Shown here piece after piece: positions 8,655 to 16,497 of a stretch of DNA of 64,000 nt. Below the pieces are notes generated by a model. That model was not told the origin of the DNA, did no database searches, and was given only the letters and a program-made list of their open reading frames with translations. Every line of letters starts with the position of its first letter. Position 1 is the first letter of the stretch. The position numbers and the translations under genes are program-made. The stretch is from Sphingobacterium yanglingense. GTDB taxonomy: Bacteria; Bacteroidota; Bacteroidia; Sphingobacteriales; Sphingobacteriaceae. The stretch spans positions 1 to 64,000 of the forward strand of contig NZ_SNYV01000001.1 in NCBI RefSeq assembly GCF_004363245.1, written 5' to 3'.

Positions 8655-9553
8655 GTTTATTTTTAATGGCAGCCGAACCTATTGAAGGTGTTACCCAATG
8701 GAAGTTCGGAGCGGTCGATCTATATAGCGATATTCTGATCGTCGCGTTAATCGTAGTAATGATTACATTATTGTTCTCAGCACTGGTTGTACATAAAGCG
8801 ATGAAATCTATCCTTCGTGTGACTATGCCGGAACTAGTTAGAGAAGAAGAAGAACAAAAGCGCCTAGCTAAAGTTCAAGGCAAAGGCAAGTGGGGGAGAA
8901 TCTGGAATAATCTGTTAGAGCTTCGTCCGATTGATGAGGAAAAGTACATGGTTATTGATCATGAATATGATGGTATTCAAGAATTGAATAACCCGATTCC
9001 GACTTGGTTCAACGTCTTGTTTTACTCTACTGTTGTATTTGGTTTCGCCTATCTTTTGGTGTACCACGTGTTTGGTTGGGGATTGAACCAAGATCAGGAA
9101 TATGTCCAAGAATTAGCAGTAGCTGAAAAAGCTAAGCAGGAATATCTTGCACAGGCTGCAAATTTGATCGATGAGGGTTCGGTACAATTTGATCCTGCGA
9201 TGGCACCAGCTGGTAAGGCAATATTTACTGCAAACTGTGTGGCCTGTCATGGTGCCGCCGGTGAAGGAGGTATTGGGCCAAATCTTGCGGATAGATTTTG
9301 GATACATGGAGGAGAAATCAAAGATGTATTTAAAACTGTAAAGTACGGTGTGCCTGAAAAAGGGATGGTACCTTGGGAGCAAACATTGACACCAGGGCAG
9401 ATTGCAGAGGTGAGCAGTTATATCCTAACATTGAGGGATACTAATCCTGCGAATGCAAAAGCTCCGGAAGGAGTTGAAGTTAAAGCTTACGAATCGGAAG
9501 GAGCTTCTGCTGATGCTGAAGGAGCCCCTGCTGACTCAACTGTGAATAAATAG
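8651..9553 (+). CDS. ccoP: cbb3-type cytochrome c oxidase subunit CcoP
   Basis: 300 residues. There are two membrane helices (about 27-48 and 115-135) separated by a charged loop; the second carries the CcoP N-terminal motif (NPIPTWFNVLFYSTVVFG). The C-terminal part is a class I cytochrome c domain with CVACH at 196-200. Only one haem motif is present, whereas proteobacterial CcoP has two; the one-haem form is usual in this phylum. The last ~30 residues are Ala/Glu-rich and look disordered. It passes electrons from soluble or membrane cytochromes to the CcoO part of the oxidase. Confidence 0.93.
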   Translation: MSLFLMAAEPIEGVTQWKFGAVDLYSDILIVALIVVMITLLFSALVVHKAMKSILRVTMPELVREEEEQKRLAKVQGKGKWGRIWNNLLELRPIDEEKYMVIDHEYDGIQELNNPIPTWFNVLFYSTVVFGFAYLLVYHVFGWGLNQDQEYVQELAVAEKAKQEYLAQAANLIDEGSVQFDPAMAPAGKAIFTANCVACHGAAGEGGIGPNLADRFWIHGGEIKDVFKTVKYGVPEKGMVPWEQTLTPGQIAEVSSYILTLRDTNPANAKAPEGVEVKAYESEGASADAEGAPADSTVNK

Positions 9554-9582
9554 ATTTTTACATCGTTTAATTTTTAGGAGCA

Positions 9583-10974
9583 ATGGAAGCAGTAGTAAAT
9601 GACAACGGACCCGTATTACCTTCGAAAGGAAAGAAGAGAACTTGGATATACGCTAAAAAACCATCGGGCAGTTTTTATAATGCACGACAGTATGTAGGCT
9701 ATAGTTTGCTACTGTTTCTATTTGCAGCTCCTTTTATAAAGATCAATGGCAATCCGTTTGTCATGTTCAACATCATCGAGCGGAAGTTCTCGATATTTGG
9801 GAATATGTTTTTCCCACAAGACCTCCATATCTTCGTATTTGGGACGTTGATTATTCTTGTTGGAATTGTCCTTTTTACCGCAATTTTCGGACGCGTATGG
9901 TGTGGATGGACCTGTCCTCAGACCATATTCATGGAATTAGTCTTTAGGCGTATTGAATATTGGATTGAAGGCGATTGGACCCAACAAAAAAAGTTGAACA
10001 ATGGTCCAAATACTGATGCACGTGCTTGGAAGAAGATGTTGAAGCACACGATTTTTATTGCTATTTCTTTTCTTATATCGAATATTTTTCTGTCGTACAT
10101 CATCGGTATTGATGCGTTACTTAAGATTATCACTGATCCTATTGATAGTCATATCGGCGGATTGATTGCTATTATTATTTTTACAGCTTTGTTCTACGCT
10201 GTCTTTGCATTTGTGCGGGAGATTGTATGTACTACGATATGTCCTTATGGTAGATTTCAGGGGGTACTTCTCGATGACCAGAGTCTTACTGTGGCCTACA
10301 ATGAAGAACGTGGCGAACCTAGGGGTAAACAGCGCAAGGGAGAGAACGATGAGCACAAGGGCGATTGTATAGATTGTAATCTGTGTGTACATGTATGTCC
10401 TACAGGTATAGATATTCGAAATGGGATACAGCTTGAATGTGTCAACTGTACGGCTTGTATAGATGCCTGTGATGCTGTGATGGAGAAAATCAATAAGCCG
10501 AAAAGATTGATTGGTTTTTATTCATTGGGTCAGATCGAAGGGAAGAAAGGCTTTAAGAAAAGCCGCGTTCGGCACATCATCTATGCTATTATATTATGCT
10601 TTTTGGTGACCGGTTTTGGTTTTATGCTCTTTAATCGTTCATTGATCGGTGGTTCTTTGTTGCGGGCGACGGGTAGTACCTACCAAATACGGGAAGATGG
10701 GACTGTCAGTAACCTGTATACCTTAGAGCTAATTAATAAAAGTGGAAAGGAAATACCTTTTGAACTGGTTCCGGAAGATCGTAAATTAGCTATTCAGTTG
10801 GTTAATAATGTCGGTAAGCTCTCAAAAGACGGATCCGCAAAAATTAGTTTCTTCTTGATTGGAGAAAAAGGGATTTTTGAAAAATACAAAACTGATATTC
10901 GTGTACAGGTCGTTTCGGAAGGAGAGGTGGTCGAGAGTCTTAAGACGACTTTTATTTCACCTTCTGGCTCTTAA
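9583..10974 (+). CDS. ccoG: Cytochrome c oxidase accessory protein CcoG (FixG/RdxA)
   Basis: 463 residues of a polyferredoxin-type membrane protein. Membrane helices occur at about 38-58, 85-107, 156-176, 192-212 and 330-350. Redox motifs include WCGWTCPQTIF and TTICPYGRFQ, followed by two [4Fe-4S] motifs, CIDCNLCVHVCP and CVNCTACIDAC. The C-terminal ~110 residues form an Ig-like periplasmic domain. CcoG is known as a cupric reductase that supplies Cu(I) for cbb3 assembly. It lies 29 bases after ccoP and 12 bases before ccoH, consistent with one operon. Confidence 0.95.
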   Translation: MEAVVNDNGPVLPSKGKKRTWIYAKKPSGSFYNARQYVGYSLLLFLFAAPFIKINGNPFVMFNIIERKFSIFGNMFFPQDLHIFVFGTLIILVGIVLFTAIFGRVWCGWTCPQTIFMELVFRRIEYWIEGDWTQQKKLNNGPNTDARAWKKMLKHTIFIAISFLISNIFLSYIIGIDALLKIITDPIDSHIGGLIAIIIFTALFYAVFAFVREIVCTTICPYGRFQGVLLDDQSLTVAYNEERGEPRGKQRKGENDEHKGDCIDCNLCVHVCPTGIDIRNGIQLECVNCTACIDACDAVMEKINKPKRLIGFYSLGQIEGKKGFKKSRVRHIIYAIILCFLVTGFGFMLFNRSLIGGSLLRATGSTYQIREDGTVSNLYTLELINKSGKEIPFELVPEDRKLAIQLVNNVGKLSKDGSAKISFFLIGEKGIFEKYKTDIRVQVVSEGEVVESLKTTFISPSGS

Positions 10975-10986
10975 AATATAGTTGAT

Positions 10987-11412
10987 ATGAACTGGGGATT
11001 GAGAATAGTTGTTGGTTTAGGAACGTTTATGCTCTTGATTATGGGAGCGGGTATTTATATGGTATCGCACGATACAGATTCTCTTGTCGACGAAGACTAC
11101 TATGAAAAGAGTCTTAGCTATGACGATGTTTACAAACGAAAGCAAAATGTGATAGACGATGACGTCAAACCCAAGTTGCAATTAGATGGAGATACACTAA
11201 CTATTGTATTCAAAGGAGATATTAATAAAGGTGAAGTTAATTTCAAAAGGCCTTCTGATGGTAATTTGGACTTAAAAGTTCCTTTTTATACCCAATCAAA
11301 TACTTTTCGATTACCTGTTTCAACTTTTTCAAAAGGCAATTGGACTTTGGAGGTTGTATGGGAACATAATACACGCGCCTACTTCGATAGCCAGTCTCTA
11401 TTTATACAATAG
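10987..11412 (+). CDS. ccoH: FixH/CcoH-family oxidase assembly protein
   Basis: 141 residues with one N-terminal membrane helix (about 4-24), then the VDEDYYEKSLSYD stretch typical of FixH, where the YY-K pattern follows the membrane helix. The periplasmic part is a small beta domain. FixH/CcoH is needed for stable assembly of the cbb3 oxidase. The position right after ccoG supports the call. Confidence 0.88.
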   Translation: MNWGLRIVVGLGTFMLLIMGAGIYMVSHDTDSLVDEDYYEKSLSYDDVYKRKQNVIDDDVKPKLQLDGDTLTIVFKGDINKGEVNFKRPSDGNLDLKVPFYTQSNTFRLPVSTFSKGNWTLEVVWEHNTRAYFDSQSLFIQ

Positions 11413-11421
11413 CGGGTTAAT

Positions 11422-12114
11422 ATGACATATTACTATTTGGCATTTTTCATGGGGCTATTTGGTAGTATCCACTGTGCTGTGATGTGTGGGCCACTACTTA
11501 TAGCGATTCAAGGCAACCAGAAAATTTCATGGGTACAGACATTTAATAAGTTGTTGTACCAAATGGGGCGTATTCTGACCTATGGAGGTCTAGGGCTTCT
11601 ACTTGGTCTTATAGGTAATATCGCTTCTGTCCAAGGTTGGCAACAGTTTTTTTCTTTGGTGACAGGCATTGTTCTGGTTCTGATAGGGTTATCCTATATT
11701 TTTGCCAAAAATTCAGCTGCTCTAGCTCAATTTCAAACTCGTGCCATCCAACCTTTCGCGCGTATGATGGGACGCTGGCTCTACAGACCCGGAGGTTCTT
11801 TTATTGCTGGTGTACTAAATGGTTTGTTGCCTTGTGGTATGGTGTATATGGCGCTTGTTTCAGCGATGAATGCAGATGGAGTTGGTGCAAGTTTTCAATT
11901 TATGCTTTTATTCGGCTTAGGTACACTCCCTTTGATGTTGCTTTTTTCTGTCGCCTCCATGTGGACAAAAAAAATGGTAAAGGTTCGATTTGCCACAATA
12001 ATGCCTATACTCTACCTATTAATGGGAATCTGGTTCATTTTGAGGGGAGCCAATCTCGACATCCCCTATCTTAGTCCGTTGTTGTATATTGAGGGGGCTA
12101 TTAATTGTGCTTGA
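11422..12114 (+). CDS. TauE/SafE-like (UreH_2) membrane protein of the cco cluster
   Basis: 230 residues with about six membrane helices and the motif HCAVMCGPL near residues 18-26, plus LNGLLPCGMVYMAL in the second half. Such proteins are annotated as sulfite exporter TauE/SafE family, but in cbb3 clusters they are thought to handle metal ions or thiols for oxidase maturation. The paired Cys-Gly-Pro and Pro-Cys-Gly elements recall CcdA/DsbD-like and metal-transport folds. It is the last gene of the operon, 9 bases after ccoH. No copper P-type ATPase (CcoI) or CcoS gene is present here. Confidence 0.82.
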   Translation: MTYYYLAFFMGLFGSIHCAVMCGPLLIAIQGNQKISWVQTFNKLLYQMGRILTYGGLGLLLGLIGNIASVQGWQQFFSLVTGIVLVLIGLSYIFAKNSAALAQFQTRAIQPFARMMGRWLYRPGGSFIAGVLNGLLPCGMVYMALVSAMNADGVGASFQFMLLFGLGTLPLMLLFSVASMWTKKMVKVRFATIMPILYLLMGIWFILRGANLDIPYLSPLLYIEGAINCA

Positions 12115-12135
12115 TAGGCTATTAAACACAATCTA

Positions 12136-13494
12136 CTAAGCGATTATCAGTTTCCGCGAAGCGATATAGCGATATCTCATATTTAGCAAGATAGAAGAAC
12201 TCAATAGCCCAAGGGTAAGTCCGTACCATACTCCTTTAATTCCCCATTGTAATACTATTCCCATGAAATAACCTGCAGGAAGCCCAATGATCCAGTACGA
12301 AATAAAGGTAATCAATGTAGGTACATTAACATCCCCCATACCTCTCAAAATACCAAGTCCCACCACCTGTGTTCCGTCAAATAGCTGAAAAAGTCCAGCA
12401 ACCAGTAGCAATTGCGCTGCCAGTTGTATAACATCTACATCTTTGCTGATGAGGTAGGGTAATTGCTGATTGAAGACAGCAAATAGAATTGCAGTACATA
12501 TCATAAAGAGTAAAACTAAATGGTAGGAAACCTTTGCAAATTTCTGTAGTCGAATAAATTTTCTATTTCCAAAACTGTTGCCCACCTTTATCGTAGCGGC
12601 AGCAGCAATCCCACTCGCCATCATATAGGTCATTGATGCCAGTGTAATAGCCACTTGGTGTGATGCCTGTTCTAAGGCACCAATTTTTCCAGCAATGAGC
12701 GATGCACCTGCAAAAGCACCGATTTCAAAGACATATTGCATAGCGACAGGTGTTCCTATTTTGAGAATGGATATCACCCGTTGTTTTTGTACAGAGAAGA
12801 ACTTAAAATGGACGATGTAGCTTTTAAAGTGCTTGGATCTTAATACATAAAATAGCATAACCAACATCATGAGTATACGATCGATAAGAGTAGCAATACC
12901 CACTCCGCGGATCCCCATAGGAGGGAAGCCAAACATTCCTTTAACTAATATAATGGCGAGTACAACATTCAGTACATTGCCCCATATCGTAACCTGCATT
13001 GCTTGTTTTGTAAAACCTAATCCTTCAGCAAATTGCTTGAAGGTATTGAAAGTCATCAAGGGTAATATCGATAGACTGAGTAGGAGAAGGTAAGGCTTGG
13101 CTTCATTGACTACGTCTGGATCCTGGTCTGCGTGCTGCATCGCAAACATAGAACCAAAGTAAACGATACAAAATAGCAAAATCCCCGAGATAATATTTAT
13201 CCAAAAACTATTGGATAGTAACTTTCCACATTCTTCTTTATTTGATTTTCCATTTTCTTGAGCAATCAATGGGGTTAGGCCGTATGCGATACCAAGACCG
13301 ATTACGAGTACCACCATAAATACAGAATGGGTTAGCGAAACAGCCGCAAGGGAAATGGTTCCAGCAAAATGTCCAACAATCATTGTGTCTGCAGTCTGGA
13401 CCAGCGTGTGCCCTAGTTGAGATATAACAACAGGTCCGGCTAATGCCATTGTACTCAGGTAGTAAGAACGATTATTTTTTATATTTTGGAACAT
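12136..13494 (-). CDS. MATE-family multidrug/Na+ (H+) efflux transporter
   Basis: 452 residues with about 12 membrane helices and two MatE repeats. The first helix region reads ALAGPVVISQLGHTLVQTAD, a NorM-type hallmark. These antiporters use a Na+ or H+ gradient to expel cationic drugs. The ATG at 13494 (MFQNIKNN) is preferred over a TTG at 13515, which overlaps the -7 box. It is convergent with the cco operon with 21 bases between and no obvious terminator, and divergent from tatA. Confidence 0.93.
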   Translation of the reverse strand: MFQNIKNNRSYYLSTMALAGPVVISQLGHTLVQTADTMIVGHFAGTISLAAVSLTHSVFMVVLVIGLGIAYGLTPLIAQENGKSNKEECGKLLSNSFWINIISGILLFCIVYFGSMFAMQHADQDPDVVNEAKPYLLLLSLSILPLMTFNTFKQFAEGLGFTKQAMQVTIWGNVLNVVLAIILVKGMFGFPPMGIRGVGIATLIDRILMMLVMLFYVLRSKHFKSYIVHFKFFSVQKQRVISILKIGTPVAMQYVFEIGAFAGASLIAGKIGALEQASHQVAITLASMTYMMASGIAAAATIKVGNSFGNRKFIRLQKFAKVSYHLVLLFMICTAILFAVFNQQLPYLISKDVDVIQLAAQLLLVAGLFQLFDGTQVVGLGILRGMGDVNVPTLITFISYWIIGLPAGYFMGIVLQWGIKGVWYGLTLGLLSSSILLNMRYRYIASRKLIIA

Positions 13495-13512
13495 ATTTTT
13501 TGAACTAGTCTG

Positions 13513-13520
13513 CAAAGGTA
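13513..13520 (-). promoter_or_regulatory. -7 promoter element of the MATE gene
   Basis: Exact TACCTTTG on the minus strand, 18 bases before the ATG at 13494. Confidence 0.55.
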
Positions 13521-13630
13521 CAAAAGTTTGAAGGTAAAAATAAGCAGATGAATGTGTCTAAATAATTACAACTAGCTATTGATGTAAAAAGATAATACAC
13601 TTACCTTAGCTTTTCTAAAGTTTTAAAGTT

Positions 13631-14152
13631 ATGACATTAGCATTTTTGAATATTGGTACGCAGGAGATGATTTTGATAGTAATAGTAATACTATTACTGT
13701 TTGGAGGAAAGAAATTACCAGAGTTAGCTAGAGGCCTAGGAAAAGGTATTCGTGAGTTTAAAGACGCTTCTGAGGGAATTAAAAGAGAAATATCGGATCA
13801 GATCAACAATTTTGAAAAGGATTTGGATGTGACGGTAGAAGATAAGCCTCAAACAAGTGCACCCAAAGCAGAAGAGACAAACGTAAATACAGCTGAAGTC
13901 TCCTCTGAAGATGAGACCATTGCCGAAACTGAGGCCGAGAAAAAATTTCCACAGTTTTCTGCTCCAGAAAACACCTATCAACATAATCCTGGTGGTCATC
14001 CAGTTGATGATACAGAATATTATAAGTACGGTTATAGTGACCATTTTTCTAATAAGGATACCACTGTAGAATCAGTAGATACAAAAGAAGAGCAATCTAA
14101 AAATAGTGGAGAGGAATCTTCCGCAACAAACTCTCCTTCAGGACAAGCTTAA
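13631..14152 (+). CDS. tatA: Sec-independent translocase protein TatA/E
   Basis: 173 residues. An N-terminal membrane helix (about 10-24, ILIVIVILLLFGG) is followed by the amphipathic helix KKLPELARGLGKGIREFKDA, diagnostic of TatA/TatE, which forms the pore for folded twin-arginine proteins. The tail (residues ~60-173) is acidic, Ser/Thr/Glu-rich and much longer than usual (typical TatA is 60-100 residues). TatC is not in this window. A near-match -7 box (TACCTTAG, 13602-13609) lies upstream. A terminator follows at once, so it is monocistronic. Confidence 0.93.
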   Translation: MTLAFLNIGTQEMILIVIVILLLFGGKKLPELARGLGKGIREFKDASEGIKREISDQINNFEKDLDVTVEDKPQTSAPKAEETNVNTAEVSSEDETIAETEAEKKFPQFSAPENTYQHNPGGHPVDDTEYYKYGYSDHFSNKDTTVESVDTKEEQSKNSGEESSATNSPSGQA

Positions 14153-14175
14153 AAACACACATTTTAATTATATGA

Positions 14176-14206
14176 AAAGCTGTTGAACCGATATTTCAAC
14201 AGCTTT
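14176..14206 (+). terminator. terminator after tatA
   Basis: Perfect 12-bp stem AAAGCTGTTGAA / TTCAACAGCTTT with a 7-base loop, followed by a pyrimidine-rich tract. Confidence 0.8.
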
Positions 14207-14234
14207 CTCTTTCTTATTTGATTATTCCCAATTT

Positions 14235-16454
14235 ATGTTACACGAAATTATTATTTCGAATGAGCTGTCACTCACTGATCGACAGGTAAGGACGACTATT
14301 GAGCTCTTGGATGAAGGTGCTACTATCCCATTTATTTCGCGTTATCGAAAAGAGTTAACAGGTAGTCTAGATGAGGTGCAGATTACAGCTATTCGTGATC
14401 GCATTCAACAATTACGTGATTTGGACAAGCGTAGGGAAGCCGTTTTGAAATCTATTGAGGACCAAGGTAAGCTCACTCCCGAGCTCGCGCAGCAGATCAA
14501 TACGGTAGGCACTATGGCCGCTTTGGAGGATATCTATTTACCTTACAAGCCTAAGCGTAAAACCAGAGCATCAATGGCTCGTGAAAAAGGTCTACAGCCC
14601 TTGGCGGATTTGTTACTGGAGCAACAGGTAGGCGATATAGAAGCACAGGCTGAACAGTATATCAATGCAGAACTTGGCGTTAATACTATAGAAGAAGCCT
14701 TTGCGGGTGCTAGAGACATCATTGCAGAGACAATAGCCGAAGATGCAGAAGTAAGAGCAAGTGTACGTAAGTTGTTTTTGGATAAAGGTCATTTTGTATC
14801 CCGTGTTGTACCTGGTAAAGAAGAACAGGCGTTGAAGTATAAGGATTATTTCGAATGGAATGAATCGTTGAGCAGTGCGCCTTCACATCGTGTCCTAGCG
14901 ATGCGCCGTGGGGAGAAAGAAGAATTGCTTTACCTAGACATCGAAGTAGATGAACAAGAAATTTTACCTCGAGTAGAAAAGATATATATTAAAGGTAACA
15001 ATGAAGCCTCTAAGCAGGTAGAATTAGCTTTATTGGATGGTTATAAACGTTTGTTGAAACCATCTATGGAAACTGAAGTCCGGGTGTTGACTCGCCAAAA
15101 GGCTGATGAAGAAGCTATCAAAGTGTTTGCGGATAATGTAAGACAACTATTGTTGGCAGCTCCTTTGGGACAAAAGCGTCTATTGGCGATAGATCCAGGA
15201 TTCCGTACAGGATGTAAGACCGTGGTTTTGGATGCGCAAGGAAATCTTTTGGAAAATACCGCTATTTTCCCACATACCGGAGCTGGTGGAAATATAGAAG
15301 CGGAGAAAACAGTACAGCATTTGGTGCGCAAATACGATGTTGAAGCTATTGCAATTGGTAATGGAACTGCAGGCCGTGAGACCGAAGATTTCGTTCGCAA
15401 ACTTAATTTAACAGGTGTTACGCTGGTTATGGTCAATGAAAGTGGAGCTTCTATTTATTCTGCATCAGAGACAGCCCGAGAGGAGTTTCCGGACTATGAT
15501 GTAACCGTGCGCGGCGCCGTATCTATCGGACGACGACTGATGGATCCTCTGGCGGAGTTGGTTAAGATAGATCCTAAATCTATTGGTGTAGGACAATATC
15601 AACATGACGTAGATCAGAATAAATTACAATCGGCACTGGATGACACCGTTATTTCCTGTGTTAATGCGGTAGGTGTTGAATTGAATACTGCATCAAAACA
15701 GATTTTGGCGTATATCTCCGGTTTAGGCCCATCGTTGGCACAACAGATTGTAAACTATAGAAAAGAGAATGGACCTTTCGGATCTAGGCGTGAACTCAAA
15801 AAGGTGCCACGTTTGGGAGACAAAGCATTTGAACAAGCAGCGGGCTTCTTACGTATCCGTAATGGTTTACATCCTTTAGATTCGTCAGCAGTACACCCCG
15901 AACGCTATAATCTTGTCGAACAGATGGCAAAAGATTTAGGTGTAGAAGTAGGAGAGTTGATGAAAGACGCACAATTGAGAAAGCGTATCGATTTAAAACA
16001 ATACATTAATGATGAGGTAGGATTACCTACCTTAAATGATATTTTGGCCGAACTTGCTAAGCCTGGATTGGATCCCCGCGAACAGTTTGAAGCATTCTCT
16101 TTTACAGAAGGCGTGAATGCAATAAAGGATCTTAAAGTCGGCATGAAATTACCTGGAATAGTTACTAATATTACTAATTTCGGAGCTTTTGTAGATATCG
16201 GTGTGCATCAGGACGGTCTCGTACACCTCAGCCAGTTGGCCAATCATTTTGTGTCAGACCCACATGAGGTTGTAAAAGTACAGCAGAGTGTTATGGTAAC
16301 GGTTACCGAAGTTGATGAACAGCGTAATCGCATTGGCTTGTCCATGAAAACTGAAGACAAAGCTCCTCGCAAGCGAACAGATAAAAGAGAGCAGAAAGCT
16401 CCAGAAACGGATATGGCTTCTAAGTTAGCTGCATTGGCTAGTAAATTTAAATAA
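14235..16454 (+). CDS. tex: Tex-family S1 RNA-binding protein
   Basis: 739 residues with the full Tex architecture: N-terminal helical region, YqgF/RNase H-like domain near residues 315-440 (LLAIDPGFRTGCKTVVLD), helix-hairpin-helix region at about 485-560 (ISGLGPSLAQQIVNYR), and a C-terminal S1 domain at about 635-705 (LPGIVTNITNFGAFVDIGVH). Tex binds nucleic acids and is linked to transcription elongation and termination. It is an ordinary single-copy core gene ending at a strong hairpin. Confidence 0.95.
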   Translation: MLHEIIISNELSLTDRQVRTTIELLDEGATIPFISRYRKELTGSLDEVQITAIRDRIQQLRDLDKRREAVLKSIEDQGKLTPELAQQINTVGTMAALEDIYLPYKPKRKTRASMAREKGLQPLADLLLEQQVGDIEAQAEQYINAELGVNTIEEAFAGARDIIAETIAEDAEVRASVRKLFLDKGHFVSRVVPGKEEQALKYKDYFEWNESLSSAPSHRVLAMRRGEKEELLYLDIEVDEQEILPRVEKIYIKGNNEASKQVELALLDGYKRLLKPSMETEVRVLTRQKADEEAIKVFADNVRQLLLAAPLGQKRLLAIDPGFRTGCKTVVLDAQGNLLENTAIFPHTGAGGNIEAEKTVQHLVRKYDVEAIAIGNGTAGRETEDFVRKLNLTGVTLVMVNESGASIYSASETAREEFPDYDVTVRGAVSIGRRLMDPLAELVKIDPKSIGVGQYQHDVDQNKLQSALDDTVISCVNAVGVELNTASKQILAYISGLGPSLAQQIVNYRKENGPFGSRRELKKVPRLGDKAFEQAAGFLRIRNGLHPLDSSAVHPERYNLVEQMAKDLGVEVGELMKDAQLRKRIDLKQYINDEVGLPTLNDILAELAKPGLDPREQFEAFSFTEGVNAIKDLKVGMKLPGIVTNITNFGAFVDIGVHQDGLVHLSQLANHFVSDPHEVVKVQQSVMVTVTEVDEQRNRIGLSMKTEDKAPRKRTDKREQKAPETDMASKLAALASKFK

Positions 16455-16458
16455 CAAT

Positions 16459-16484
16459 AAAAGCTCTCCATTGGGAGAGCTTTT
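16459..16484 (+). terminator. terminator after tex, directly before the helicase start
   Basis: AAAAGCTCTCC-ATT-GGGAGAGCTTTT, a near-perfect stem followed by TATATTTTT. Its 3' edge is only 13 bases before the ATG of the helicase gene, so it either insulates that gene or lies in its leader. Confidence 0.8.
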
Positions 16485-16497
16485 ATATTTTTAGTTT

